This document shows, in pieces, positions 1 to 8,363 of a stretch of DNA of 25,071 nt (positions are counted from its first letter, which is position 1; each line of letters opens with the position of its first letter). The DNA is from Acidimicrobiaceae bacterium. Its GTDB lineage: Bacteria > Actinomycetota > Acidimicrobiia > Acidimicrobiales > UBA8190. The stretch spans positions 1-25,071 of the forward strand of contig DMNK01000130.1 of NCBI GenBank assembly GCA_003453695.1, given 5' to 3'. Below the pieces are notes generated by a model. It was not told the DNA's origin, made no database searches, and saw only the letters and a program-made list of their open reading frames with translations. Position numbers and translations under genes: made by a program.

Positions 1-1148
1 GGACCGAAGATCTCCTCCTGGGCGATGGTCATGTCCGGGCGCACCTCGGAGAACACGGTGGGACGGACGTAGTACCCCGTCTCCAAGCCCTCGGGTGGCT
101 CGTCCCCGCCGGTGAGGAGCTTGGCACCCTCGTCCACGCCCTTGCGGATGTAGCCCCTGACCCTGTCGCGCTGCACCGAGGAGACGAGCGGCCCCAGGCG
201 GGTGGCGGCGTCGAAGGGGTCACCGGGGAGGTAGGTCTCGGCCGTCTCCACGACCAGCCGCTCCACTTCGCCCAGCTTGCTGCGGGGCACCAGCATGCGG
301 GTGAGCGCCGAGCAGGTCTGTCCCGAGTTGAGGAAGCAGGCGGACACCCCAGCGGGGACGACTGCCGAGAGGTCGGCGTCTTCCAGCACCACGTTGGCCG
401 ACTTGCCCCCGAGCTCGAGCGCCACGCGCTTCACGGACTGGGAGGCGAGCTCCATCACCCGCTTGCCGGCCCGCGTCGATCCGGTGAAGGAGATCATGTC
501 CACGAGGGGGTGAGAGGCGATGGCCTCGCCCACCACGGGACCGGTGCCGCTCACCAAGTTGAACACGCCGGCGGGCAGGCCGACGTCTTCGAAGATGTCG
601 GCCAGGACGAAGGCGTTGAGCGGCGTGACCTCGCTGGGCTTGACCACCACCGTGCACCCGGCCGCCAAGGCGAAGGCCACCTTCAAGGCGATCTGGTGCA
701 GCGGGTAGTTCCACGGGGTGATGCAGCCGACCACTCCCACGGGCTCCCGCACGATGAGCGAATTCCCAAGCTCCTCCTCGAAGGGGAACTCGGTGACCAC
801 CTGGGCGGCGTTGTAGAAGTTCATCACCGGCAGCCCGACCTGGATCAGGTTGGAGAGCGTGAAGGGCATGCCCAGCTCCTGGGAGATGAGCGTCGCCAGC
901 TCTGGCGTGCGGGCGGTGAGCCCCTCCTGGACGCGCAGCAGGACCTTGGAGCGCTCGTCCACCGAGGTGGCCGACCAGCCGGGGAAGGCCTCGGCGGCGG
1001 CGCGTGCCGCGGCGTCGACGTCCTCGGGTGTCCCGTCGGGGACGGTGCCGATGACCTCTTCCGTGGCCGAGTTGACGACCTCGATGGTCCCGGTGCCCGA
1101 CGACGGCACCCAGGAACCACCGATGTAGAGCTTGTCGCGGACCTCCAT
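1..1148 (-). CDS. Aldehyde dehydrogenase (NAD(P)+-dependent), C-terminus cut by window edge
   Basis: This gene is open to the left window edge; about 382 codons are visible. The reading frame starts [14 protein letters not shown] at an ATG on 1148, preceded by a strong Shine-Dalgarno (GAGGAGG, about 1154-1160 on the minus strand). Aldehyde dehydrogenase superfamily hallmarks appear in order: ITPWNYP (cofactor/oxyanion Asn), GSTRAGKRV (NAD-binding loop), LELGGKS (general-base Glu), NSGQTCSA (catalytic Cys) and, at the very edge, AQEEIFGP. The enzyme should oxidise an aldehyde to the acid; the substrate cannot be read from sequence. It lies downstream of the MFS and acyl-CoA-type genes, with a 92-bp gap that contains a TAGCAT hexamer (1205-1200) that could be a weak -10 element. 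The family call is very secure, the substrate unknown. Confidence 0.95.
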   Translation of the reverse strand, partial: MEVRDKLYIGGSWVPSSGTGTIEVVNSATEEVIGTVPDGTPEDVDAAARAAAEAFPGWSATSVDERSKVLLRVQEGLTARTPELATLISQELGMPFTLSNLIQVGLPVMNFYNAAQVVTEFPFEEELGNSLIVREPVGVVGCITPWNYPLHQIALKVAFALAAGCTVVVKPSEVTPLNAFVLADIFEDVGLPAGVFNLVSGTGPVVGEAIASHPLVDMISFTGSTRAGKRVMELASQSVKRVALELGGKSANVVLEDADLSAVVPAGVSACFLNSGQTCSALTRMLVPRSKLGEVERLVVETAETYLPGDPFDAATRLGPLVSSVQRDRVRGYIRKGVDEGAKLLTGGDEPPEGLETGYYVRPTVFSEVRPDMTIAQEEIFG

Positions 1149-1240
1149 CGCGGCCTCCTCGGTCAGGCCGCCGCTCCAGGCAGCGGACTTGGCGACACGA
1201 TGCTACGCCCTGGGCTGCGGCGTGCCCCCGGCGGCAGCGG

Positions 1241-2755
1241 TCAGGGGTCGAGGTCCTTCCCCGGGGCCGACCGAACGGTGCCGGGGGCACAAGGCGTGGC
1301 GGCGGTGTCGTCCCCGGCGTAGGGATCGCCGAGAAGGTCGCGCGCCCGGGCGAAGAGCGAGGCGGCGTCGGCGTCGGCCGCCGTCACGGTCCCGCCGAAC
1401 AGCTGGCGGCCACCTCCCGTCACCTGCCGCAGGGACCAGTCGGAGAACCGCTCGAGGAGGCCGTCCAGAGACGGGCGCTCGCCCCCCGCCGGCACCCACA
1501 GCCACAACATGATCACCGCCTGGAGCACGCCGGCCACGGCGGGGAACACCCAGATGACGCGGTAGTCACCGGTGCGGTCCACCGCCCATGCCGCCGCGAA
1601 GGCGAACACGAGGCCGAAGGCACTGAACGGGGCGACCAGCTTTCCCAACAGCTCACCGAGGCCGCCGTAGGTGGGAAGCAGGCGCAGGATCATGGGGGCG
1701 AGTGAGATCACGAAGGCGAAGAACAGCGGCGCTCCGGCGAAGGCCAGCACCACCGTCTGCCAGATGTGGGTCGAGGCGAACTGCAGAACCGACAACACCG
1801 CTCCCGCCGCCGGCGCTGCCACGGCCACCTGCTTGCGGGTCAGCGACCGGCTGAGCAGGACGCCGGCACCGACACCGAAGATCAACAGCGGCACCCCGGT
1901 GACCCACCCGGCCAGGGTCTGCACGGGCGCACCGGCGTGCTGGACCTTCTGGAAGTAGACGATGGCGAGGTACCCGGTGGCACTGACCCCGGCCCAGAAC
2001 ACGAGGATGCCCGCCAAAAGGACGCCGCCGTTGGGGGCGTGCAGGATGTCGAGAAGCTCTCGGCGCCAGGGGACGGCGGGTCGGGCCCGTTCCCGGGCCG
2101 AGACCTCCCGGGCCGCCGCAGACTCCCGCACCAAGGCCAGCACCACCACGGCCGCCGCCACCATCAGGACCGCCGCCAGGCGGAAGGCCAGGTTCCAGGT
2201 GGCGGGGTCGCCCGTGCGCCAGGTGGCCAGGACCGTGAACTTGATGGCGAGACTGACGATGGCCCCGAAGACGCCCACCACCACGGCCGCCTTCACCGTG
2301 CGACTCTTGCCGAAGGTCTCGGGGACGACGGCCAGGTTGGTGAGGCCGAACACCACGCTCGCCGTCTTGGCCGCCACCACCAGGGCCACGAGCGGCCAGT
2401 ACCCCGGCACCACGGTGAAGGCCCACGTGCAGGTGGCCATGACGAGCAGTCCCGCCGCCATGTAGGGGGCCCGCCGCCCCGCCGGTCCCCGGGTCCGGTC
2501 GCTGGCGCGGCCGAGGACCGGGTAGGCGAGCCACCCGACGAGCCGGTTGGCACACAGCGCGAAGGTGATGGCCAGCGCGCTCGACACCCGTGACGACACG
2601 AGCAGGGTGAGGAGCACGCCCGACACGGCCAGATAGGCGCGTGGTCCCGCCAGCCCGAGGGCGAGGCCGGCCATGGTGCGCACCCGCCGCCCCTCCACCG
2701 CCCAGCCCGAGCGGACGACGTCTTCGGCGGGCGCGGCGACTTCGATCCCGGACAT
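1241..2755 (-). CDS. MFS transporter (GPH/sugar-symporter-like)
   Basis: A 504-residue polytopic membrane protein with roughly 12 hydrophobic segments. An N-terminal motif around residues 85-100 (LGRASDRTRGPAGRRAPYM) matches the cytoplasmic loop between helices 2 and 3 of MFS carriers, particularly the GPH/SUC-like branch. A long cytoplasmic loop with basic and acidic residues (ESAAAREVSARERARP) separates the two six-helix halves. The C-terminal ~75 residues are soluble and poorly conserved-looking. The ATG at 2755 lies 6 bp after the stop of the upstream SDR gene, so the two are probably co-transcribed. Substrate unknown; neighbours suggest an organic acid, sugar or lipid-related compound, but this is inference. 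MFS membership is moderately to highly certain. Confidence 0.82.
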   Translation of the reverse strand: MSGIEVAAPAEDVVRSGWAVEGRRVRTMAGLALGLAGPRAYLAVSGVLLTLLVSSRVSSALAITFALCANRLVGWLAYPVLGRASDRTRGPAGRRAPYMAAGLLVMATCTWAFTVVPGYWPLVALVVAAKTASVVFGLTNLAVVPETFGKSRTVKAAVVVGVFGAIVSLAIKFTVLATWRTGDPATWNLAFRLAAVLMVAAAVVVLALVRESAAAREVSARERARPAVPWRRELLDILHAPNGGVLLAGILVFWAGVSATGYLAIVYFQKVQHAGAPVQTLAGWVTGVPLLIFGVGAGVLLSRSLTRKQVAVAAPAAGAVLSVLQFASTHIWQTVVLAFAGAPLFFAFVISLAPMILRLLPTYGGLGELLGKLVAPFSAFGLVFAFAAAWAVDRTGDYRVIWVFPAVAGVLQAVIMLWLWVPAGGERPSLDGLLERFSDWSLRQVTGGGRQLFGGTVTAADADAASLFARARDLLGDPYAGDDTAATPCAPGTVRSAPGKDLDP

Positions 2756-2761
2756 GACGAG

Positions 2762-3646
2762 CTACGCCGGCGGGGTCGGAGGGAGGGCGTCGGCGATCTG
2801 GGTGCGCACAGGCACGAACTCCGGCATCACGAAGTGACGACGGAGCCAGTTGGCCCCGTCCACCACCAGGGTATGCCCGGTCACGAAGCTGGCGTACGGC
2901 GAGCACAGCCAGGTCGCCGCCCATCCCAGCTCGTGCAGCCGGCCCAACCGACCCGCCGGCTGGCGCCGGGCGTCCACGTCCTCGCCGGCTCCGGCGCGCA
3001 GGACGGTGAGCTCGGGGCGCATGTCCTCGTGGACGAACAGCCCCGGTGCCAAGGCGTTCACGCGGACCCCCTGCGGCGCCCACTCCACCGCCAGGGTCTT
3101 CGTGAGGTTCTCCACCGCCGCCTTGGCGGCGGCGGTGTGCACCATGCCCGGCCCCCCGGTGAAGGCCTGCGTGGCGAGGATGTTGCAGACGACGGCGGGC
3201 TCACCATCCCGGCTGGCCCGACGGAAGAGCTCCTGGGAACAGAAGAAGGTGCCGTCCAGGACGATCTGGGTGACCGCCCTCCAGCCGTTCGGACTCAGGT
3301 CCTCGGCGGGCACGGGGAAGTTGGCGGCGGCGTTGTTCACCAGCACCCGCACCGGACCCAGCGCCGCCTCCACCGTGTCGAAAGCCGCCGACAGCTCCTC
3401 GGGTCGGCGCACATCCGCCTCGGCCGCGACGGCTCGGCCCCCGGCCGCCTCCACGGCCTCGACACCGGCCCGGCGGTGCTCGGCGCGGCGCGACACCACG
3501 CCCACCGCCGCGCCGGCCCGGGCGAACTCGACGGCGATGGCCCGGCCCAGCCCCGTGCCTCCTCCGGTCACCACGACGGTCGTGCCGGCGAAGGTGTCGG
3601 GGGGGAGCATGGGCCGGCCCGCGGGGGGCGGCTCCGAGAGGGGCAC
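2762..3646 (-). CDS. Short-chain dehydrogenase/reductase, 2,4-dienoyl-CoA-reductase-like
   Basis: A 294-residue classical-size SDR. The Rossmann motif TGGGTGLG is at 27-34, and the NNAA motif at 104-107 is followed by NFPVPAEDLSPNGW, which closely resembles 2,4-dienoyl-CoA reductases (DECR/FadH-type SDRs). The segment VHTAAAKAAVENLTKTLAVEW retains the catalytic Lys (175). By eye alignment, however, the DECR Tyr position is Gln160, and the usual SDR Tyr four residues before the Lys is not a Tyr either. Chemistry is therefore uncertain. The GTG at 3646 lies 4 bp after the crotonase stop; a later ATG at 3610 (MLPPDTFAG) is an alternative start. Operon context with a crotonase and an aldehyde dehydrogenase suggests fatty-acyl-CoA or related carbonyl metabolism. 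Confidence 0.9.
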   Translation of the reverse strand: MPLSEPPPAGRPMLPPDTFAGTTVVVTGGGTGLGRAIAVEFARAGAAVGVVSRRAEHRRAGVEAVEAAGGRAVAAEADVRRPEELSAAFDTVEAALGPVRVLVNNAAANFPVPAEDLSPNGWRAVTQIVLDGTFFCSQELFRRASRDGEPAVVCNILATQAFTGGPGMVHTAAAKAAVENLTKTLAVEWAPQGVRVNALAPGLFVHEDMRPELTVLRAGAGEDVDARRQPAGRLGRLHELGWAATWLCSPYASFVTGHTLVVDGANWLRRHFVMPEFVPVRTQIADALPPTPPA

Positions 3647-3650
3647 GGCC

Positions 3651-4484
3651 CTATTTCCCTTCGAAGGTCACCGGCTTCTTGGCCGCCTTGGCGGCATAGC
3701 CGGCCGGCATGTCCTCGGAGACGAACTCGATGGCCGCGCTCATGGCCTCGAAGCGCATCGACTCGGCCAGTCCCCGGTAGGTGAAGTGGTCGATCGTCCG
3801 CTTGATGCTCTGGACGGCGAGCGGGGCGTTGCCGGCGATCTCGCCGGCCACGGCCATGGCGGCCTGCTCCAGCTCTCCGGTGGTGGTGACCTGCTGGACG
3901 AGCCCGAGGCGTTCCGCCAAGGCGGCGTCGATGCGCCGTCCGGTCATGGCCAGCAGCTTGGCCCAGCCGGCGCCCACCTCATGGGCGAGACGGAGGTCAC
4001 CACCGCCGTCGATACCCACCCCCACCTGGGCCTCGGGCAGGGCGAAGACGGCGTCGTCGGCGGCCAGGCGGATGTCGGCCATGAGGGCCAGCTCGAAGCC
4101 GAAGCCGAGGCAGTACCCCTGCACCGCCACCACGACGGGCTGGGGCAGCTCGGCGAAGGACTTGAACTGGTCGTGGGCCCAGCGGATGCCTTCGTAGTAG
4201 TTGCGGGCCTTCTCGGCGGGCGAGCGACCCGTCACCCGGTCCTCGGGCATGCCCAGGTCGATACCGGCACAGAAGGCACGACCCTCGGCGCGCAGGACGA
4301 CCACCCGGACCCGCTCGTCGAAGCGGATCTGGTTGGCGCGCGCCCCCAGCTGCCGTGTCGCCTCCCAGCTCCAGGCGTTCAGCTTGCCGGGGTTGTCGAG
4401 CGTGAGCACCGCCACGTGGCCCTCGACGTCGAGACGGAGCATCCAGTCCTTCTCGTCGACCAGCGGAGAGGTGGAGAAAGGCAT
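3651..4484 (-). CDS. Enoyl-CoA hydratase/isomerase (crotonase) family protein
   Basis: A 277-residue crotonase. The oxyanion-hole segments are RAFCAGIDL (about 69-77) and GYCLGFGFELA (about 123-133). The two acidic positions used by hydratases are present: Glu131 in FELA and Glu151 in LPEAQVG. In addition Asp159 (in GIDGGGDLRL) aligns by eye with the third catalytic acid of delta3,5-delta2,4-dienoyl-CoA isomerases (ECH1-type). The protein could thus be a hydratase or a dienoyl-CoA isomerase. The ATG at 4484 has an AGGAG Shine-Dalgarno about 4 nt upstream. It sits between a polysaccharide-type GT2 gene and a dienoyl-CoA-reductase-like SDR in one tight operon. Family secure, exact reaction unresolved. 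Confidence 0.93.
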   Translation of the reverse strand: MPFSTSPLVDEKDWMLRLDVEGHVAVLTLDNPGKLNAWSWEATRQLGARANQIRFDERVRVVVLRAEGRAFCAGIDLGMPEDRVTGRSPAEKARNYYEGIRWAHDQFKSFAELPQPVVVAVQGYCLGFGFELALMADIRLAADDAVFALPEAQVGVGIDGGGDLRLAHEVGAGWAKLLAMTGRRIDAALAERLGLVQQVTTTGELEQAAMAVAGEIAGNAPLAVQSIKRTIDHFTYRGLAESMRFEAMSAAIEFVSEDMPAGYAAKAAKKPVTFEGK

Positions 4485-4491
4485 CGACTCC

Positions 4492-5205
4492 TCACCTTCT
4501 GGCGGTGAACCGGTAGCGCACCAGGGTCCCCAGGGCGCGAATGCCGTCGTGCCAGTCGAACTTCTGTCCTTCGGACACCTCGCGCGCCGCGTAGGAGATG
4601 GGCACCTCGTAGATGCGAACCCCTCGGCGCAGGAGTTTGGCCGTGATCTCCGGCTCGAACTCGAAGCGGTCAGCGTCGATGGTCATCCCGTCGAGCACGC
4701 TCCGGTCGAAAAGCTTCGAGCACGTCTCGATGTCCGACAGCGTGGTACCGAACAGCACGTCGGTGGCCAGGGCGAGCAGACGGTTGCCCACCCAGCTGGA
4801 CAGGCGCATGTTCTTCCGCTCGCCGGTGAAACGGCTGCCGTAGACGACCTTGGCCTTGCCCTTGAGGACGGGATCCAGCAGCCGGGGCCAATCGTCAGGG
4901 TCGTACTCGAGGTCGGCATCCTGGATGAGCACCAGCTGCCCGCTGGCCTTGTCCAAGCCGGAGCGGATGGCCGCTCCCTTGCCCCGGTTCTCAGAGTGCC
5001 GGATGATCCGAACCGTCGAGTCCTCGAGTGCCGAGAGCACCTTCCCTGTCCCGTCGGTGGAACCGTCGTCCACGACGATGATCTCGACCGGCACGGGAAG
5101 CTCCGCCGCTCGTATCCGGCGCAGGACCTCGACGACGGTGTTGCGCTCGTTGTACACGGGCACGATCACCGAGAGCAGGCGCTCGTCGGCGTGATGCGCT
5201 TCCAC
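4492..5205 (-). CDS. Family 2 glycosyltransferase (DPM1/polyprenyl-phosphate glycosyltransferase-like)
   Basis: A 237-residue soluble GT2 of the dolichyl-phosphate mannose synthase type. It has SVIVPVYNE at 12-20, VVDDGSTDGT at 44-53, NRGKGAAIRSG at 73-83 and the metal-binding DAD at 96-98 in LIQDADLEYDP, followed by YGSRF. No C-terminal membrane segments are present, unlike GtrB-type enzymes. It likely transfers a sugar from a nucleotide donor to a polyprenyl phosphate or similar acceptor at the inner face of the membrane. The GTG at 5205 begins 3 bp after the UXS stop, giving translational proximity to the UDP-sugar genes. The acceptor and sugar are not readable. GT2 fold secure. Confidence 0.93.
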   Translation of the reverse strand: MEAHHADERLLSVIVPVYNERNTVVEVLRRIRAAELPVPVEIIVVDDGSTDGTGKVLSALEDSTVRIIRHSENRGKGAAIRSGLDKASGQLVLIQDADLEYDPDDWPRLLDPVLKGKAKVVYGSRFTGERKNMRLSSWVGNRLLALATDVLFGTTLSDIETCSKLFDRSVLDGMTIDADRFEFEPEITAKLLRRGVRIYEVPISYAAREVSEGQKFDWHDGIRALGTLVRYRFTARR

Positions 5206-5208
5206 TGC

Positions 5209-6168
5209 TCAGATCCCCCTGTCGCCGGCGACCGGCACCGCTGCCCCGAAGTACTCCGCCGTCATACGAAGACCTTGCGCCAACTCCACCTTGGGCTCCC
5301 ATCCCAGCAAGCGGCGAGCCGTCGAGATGTCCGGGCACCGACGCGCGGGGTCGTCGGCTGGCAACTCGCCATGGACGATGGGGGACGACGATCCCGTCAG
5401 GTCGAGCACCTGTGTGGCCAGCTCCAACACGGTGATCTCGTGAGGATTGCCGATGTTGACCGGCCCGAGGACGTCCGAGTCGAACAGCGCCAGGATGCCC
5501 GTCACTTCGTCGTCGACGAAGCAGAGGCTCCTCGTTTGGCTGCCGTCTCCATAGACGGTGAGTGGCAAGCCTCCCAGGGCCTGCACCAAGAAGTTCGAGA
5601 CCACCCGTCCGTCGCCGGGGGCCAGCCGCGGCCCGTAGGTGTTGAAGATGCGAACGATGGCCACGTCCGTCCCCAGGCTGCGATGCCAGGCCATGGTGAG
5701 GGCCTCGGCGAACCGCTTGGCCTCGTCGTACACGCTGCGAGGGCCGATGGGGTTCACGTTCCCCCAGTAGCCCTCGGTCTGGGGATGGACCTCGGGGTCG
5801 CCGTACACCTCGCTGGTCGACGCCAGCAGGCACCGGGCCCCGTGGGCGGTCGCCAGCGCCAAGGCGTGGCGGGTCCCTTCGCTGCCCACGGCCAGCGTCT
5901 CGAGAGGCCGGGCCAGATAGGCGGGAGGCGAAGCCGGGCTGGCCAGGTGCAGCACGCCGTCGACCTGGCCCTCCACGTCCAGTCCCCGACTGACGTCCTG
6001 CACCATCAGCTCGAAGCCCTCGTGGCCCACGAGCTGGGCGACGTTGGCCTCCGACCCGGTGGAGAGGTCGTCCACGCACACCACCCGGTCCCCCCTCGCC
6101 ACCAGGGCGTCGCAGAGGTGGGACCCGAGGAAGCCGGCTCCGCCGGTGACGACGATGCGGGCGCTCAC
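5209..6168 (-). CDS. UDP-glucuronate decarboxylase (UDP-xylose synthase-like)
   Basis: A 319-residue extended SDR. It has TGGAGFLG at 8-15, [11 protein letters not shown] at about 74-84 (the hallmark loop of UDP-glucuronate decarboxylases), TSEVYGDP at 118-125 with the family Glu, [11 protein letters not shown] and the catalytic pair Tyr147/Lys151 (YDEAK), then RIFNTYGPR and [10 protein letters not shown]. It should convert UDP-glucuronate to UDP-xylose (possibly via UDP-4-keto-pentose), cytosolic, NAD+-dependent. The open frame extends upstream to 6306, but GTG at 6168 is chosen because it overlaps the ugd stop as GTGA and places the Rossmann motif at the normal distance from the N-terminus. 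Ugd immediately upstream makes the substrate. Very confident. Confidence 0.95.
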   Translation of the reverse strand: MSARIVVTGGAGFLGSHLCDALVARGDRVVCVDDLSTGSEANVAQLVGHEGFELMVQDVSRGLDVEGQVDGVLHLASPASPPAYLARPLETLAVGSEGTRHALALATAHGARCLLASTSEVYGDPEVHPQTEGYWGNVNPIGPRSVYDEAKRFAEALTMAWHRSLGTDVAIVRIFNTYGPRLAPGDGRVVSNFLVQALGGLPLTVYGDGSQTRSLCFVDDEVTGILALFDSDVLGPVNIGNPHEITVLELATQVLDLTGSSSPIVHGELPADDPARRCPDISTARRLLGWEPKVELAQGLRMTAEYFGAAVPVAGDRGI

Positions 6169-7475
6169 ACCCGGCCGACGCCGACGTAGGAGAAGCCCAT
6201 GCGCTTGAGGGCGGCAGGGTCGAGGAGATTGCGGGCGTCGACCACCTGGGCACGGGCCATCGCCGTCCGCACCTTGGCATGGTCGAGCCAGCGGAATTCG
6301 TCCCATTCGGTGAGGATGACCAGCGCCTCGGCGCCGTCGCAGGCGCCGTACGGATCGGGGCAGATCTCCACGCCGGCGGGGAGGTCGGAGGCTCGGTCCG
6401 TCACCGTCGGGTCATAGGCGCGCACCGTGGCGCCACCCTCGACGAGGCGCCGGATGATCTCCACCGCCGGGGAGTACCTCCGATCGTCGGTCCCGGCCTT
6501 GAAGGTGAGCCCCCAGGCGGCCACCCGGTGGCCGGTCAGGTCGCCCTCGAGGGCGTCACGGACCTTGGACACCACGGCGGCCAGATGGACGTCGTTGGCC
6601 TCGATGGCGCTGCGCAGGATGCCGAAGTCGTATCCGGCCATGGCTGAGATGTGCAGCAGCGCCCGGGTGTCCTTGGGGAGGCACGAACCACCCCATCCCG
6701 GGCCCGGCCGCAGGTAGTCGAAGCCGATCCTGTGGTCGTACCCCATGCCCAAGAGCACGTCCCGGACGTCGGCGCCCACGGTCTCGCACAAGCTGGCAAC
6801 GGCGTTCACGAAGCTCAACTTGGTGGCGAGAAAGGCGTTGCAGGCGTACTTGATCGTCTCCGAGGTGGCGGCATCGGTCACGATGAGCGGTGCCTGCGTC
6901 TCGGCGAACAGCCGCCCCACCCGGGCTGCGGCCTCCTGGTCGTCGGAACCGACGACGACGCGGTCGGGATGGAGGAAGTCGTGCACGGCTGTGCCCTCGC
7001 GCAGGAACTCCGGGTTGGACACCACGGCGATGTCCGCCCGTCCGATCCACTGCTCCACCAAGGCGGCCGATCCCACGGGGACCGTCGACTTGTTGATCAC
7101 CACCGCCCCCCGCTCGAGGACGGGGCCGATCTCGCTCGATGCCGACTCCAGGGCCGAGACGTCGGCCGACCCGTCGGCCCCCTGGGGAGTGGGCAGGCAC
7201 AGGAACACGAACTCCGCTCCCGCCACCGACGGCCCGGCGCCCTGTACGAAGCGAAGCCGGCCGGAGCGCAGCGTCTGCGCCAGCAGGTCCTCGATCCCCT
7301 CTTCGAAGATCGTCGGCCGTCCCCGGCTGAGCTGCTCGACCTTGGCCGGGTCGGACTCCCCACAGCACACCCGGTGGCCGAGGTGGGCGAGGCAGACGGC
7401 GGTGGTCAGACCCACGTACCCGGCGCCAACGACGGCCACCGACGCGCTGTAGCGGGGCTGGGGCGTGCCGCTCAT
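6165..7475 (-). CDS. ugd: UDP-glucose 6-dehydrogenase
   Basis: A 436-residue UDP-glucose/GDP-mannose dehydrogenase. It has [14 protein letters not shown] near the N-terminus, [35 protein letters not shown] and the catalytic loop [10 protein letters not shown] with Cys265 as nucleophile, then [10 protein letters not shown] and a C-terminal UDP-binding domain. It oxidises UDP-glucose to UDP-glucuronate with two NAD+. ATG 7475 ([10 protein letters not shown]) is chosen: the frame is open to 7679, but the extra 68 codons are compositionally noncoding and would run into the divergent tetR control region. The gene heads a seven-gene minus-strand run and overlaps the decarboxylase gene by 4 bp, forming a UDP-GlcA/UDP-Xyl module. 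No obvious Shine-Dalgarno precedes this ATG. Confidence 0.97.
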   Translation of the reverse strand: MSGTPQPRYSASVAVVGAGYVGLTTAVCLAHLGHRVCCGESDPAKVEQLSRGRPTIFEEGIEDLLAQTLRSGRLRFVQGAGPSVAGAEFVFLCLPTPQGADGSADVSALESASSEIGPVLERGAVVINKSTVPVGSAALVEQWIGRADIAVVSNPEFLREGTAVHDFLHPDRVVVGSDDQEAAARVGRLFAETQAPLIVTDAATSETIKYACNAFLATKLSFVNAVASLCETVGADVRDVLLGMGYDHRIGFDYLRPGPGWGGSCLPKDTRALLHISAMAGYDFGILRSAIEANDVHLAAVVSKVRDALEGDLTGHRVAAWGLTFKAGTDDRRYSPAVEIIRRLVEGGATVRAYDPTVTDRASDLPAGVEICPDPYGACDGAEALVILTEWDEFRWLDHAKVRTAMARAQVVDARNLLDPAALKRMGFSYVGVGRV

Positions 7476-7689
7476 GGGCGCAGCCCGGGAACAGCGGTGG
7501 AGGGCGCTGCGGCCACCGGGTACGCCGGTCGGCGGCGGCGACCTGGGTGGGCAAGGCTGGGCATGGCGGGCGGCTCCGATCCTGCCTCGGCCGGGCGGGC
7601 CGGCCACCTGAGAGCACGCCAGTATCCCACGGCCCCACAACGGCCGGAGTTTCCATAGCGGTCCATATGTACATAGCATTCGTTATGCA
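7476..7689. promoter_or_regulatory. Divergent intergenic region between ugd and tetR
   Basis: This 214-bp gap separates the divergent ugd (minus) and tetR (plus) genes and must hold control sequences for both. The ugd-proximal half is very GC-rich and contains a short hairpin (ACCGG/CCGGT, 7515-7529). The tetR-proximal 40 bp are conspicuously AT-richer and contain overlapping palindromes. A TAGCAT hexamer at 7674-7679 fits a -10 element (TAnnnT), ending 10 bp before the tetR ATG. No good -35 was seen. The ugd promoter could not be placed with confidence. Confidence 0.5.
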
Positions 7690-7693
7690 ATGT
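7666..7693. promoter_or_regulatory. Candidate TetR operator (overlapping palindromes across tetR start)
   Basis: Two overlapping dyads are visible. TATGTACATA (7666-7675) is a perfect 10-bp palindrome. ACATAGCAT (7671-7679) and ATGCAATGT (7685-7693) are 9-bp arms with one mismatch around a 5-nt spacer, a size typical of TetR-family operators. The right arm contains the tetR ATG itself (7690-7692), so binding would block the gene's own start. Operator function is inferred from symmetry and position; no binding data. Confidence 0.55.
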
Positions 7694-8322
7694 CCCTGCC
7701 GGTGGCACGTCAGACACAACGTCAACGCCGGGCCCAGACCCGCGCCGCACTGATCGCCGCCGCCGCCGAGCTGTTCGCCGACCTGGGCTACGACGCCGTG
7801 TCGGTGGACGCCGTCGCCGAGCTGGCCGGGAGGACCTCGGGGGCGGTGTACGACCACTTCGGCTCGAAACAGGGACTGCTCCTGGCCGTGCTCGACGACT
7901 GGTCGCAGACCACGGTCTCGGCGCTGGTTTCGGCCTTCCAGGGCACGGAGACGCTCCGCCAGCGCTTGCACGCCGTGGCCACCACCATGATCGTGGAGCC
8001 CAGCGACGGCACCCAGCGGATGCTGCTGCTCGAGCACGAGCTGTCCTTGCGGGCCGCCCGTGACCCCGTGGTCGCCACCGCCGTCCGGCGTCGCGGGGCC
8101 CGCATGAGACAGCGCCTGGTCCGCGGCCTGGCCAGCTGGAAGGAGGAGGGAGTGCTGCCCGACAGCTCCGCTCCTGCCGAGGACCTGGCCGCCACCGTCG
8201 CCGCTCTCGTGATGGGCATGGAGATGCAGCAGCGGATCGAGCCGGGTTCCTTCGACGCAGACAGCGCGGCGGGCGTGCTGGAAGCAGCGCTCACGTCCGG
8301 GGCCGACCCTCCCGGCCCCTGA
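7690..8322 (+). CDS. TetR/AcrR family transcriptional regulator
   Basis: A 210-residue regulator. An N-terminal helix-turn-helix spans about residues 15-62: RAALIAAAAELFADLGYDAVS, then VDAVAELAGRTSGAVYDHFGSKQGLL, the standard TetR pattern ending in the YxHFxSK motif. The remaining helical domain binds an unknown ligand and mediates dimerisation. No Shine-Dalgarno precedes ATG 7690, and a -10-like TAGCAT ends 10 nt upstream, so a leaderless transcript is likely; GTG 7702 is an alternative start. The next gene, a nitronate-monooxygenase-like flavoprotein, begins 41 bp downstream on the same strand and is the most plausible regulated partner besides the gene itself and divergent ugd. Family assignment secure; targets inferred. 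Confidence 0.94.
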   Translation: MSLPVARQTQRQRRAQTRAALIAAAAELFADLGYDAVSVDAVAELAGRTSGAVYDHFGSKQGLLLAVLDDWSQTTVSALVSAFQGTETLRQRLHAVATTMIVEPSDGTQRMLLLEHELSLRAARDPVVATAVRRRGARMRQRLVRGLASWKEEGVLPDSSAPAEDLAATVAALVMGMEMQQRIEPGSFDADSAAGVLEAALTSGADPPGP

Positions 8323-8363
8323 GCGAGATCACCGCAGGAACACAGAGAAAAGAGGAGAAGCCA

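Noticed and set aside
4201..6189. A 662-codon open frame on the plus strand
   Set aside because: It is antisense to the crotonase, GT2 and UXS genes, which have complete catalytic motifs; its own translation shows no recognisable motif.
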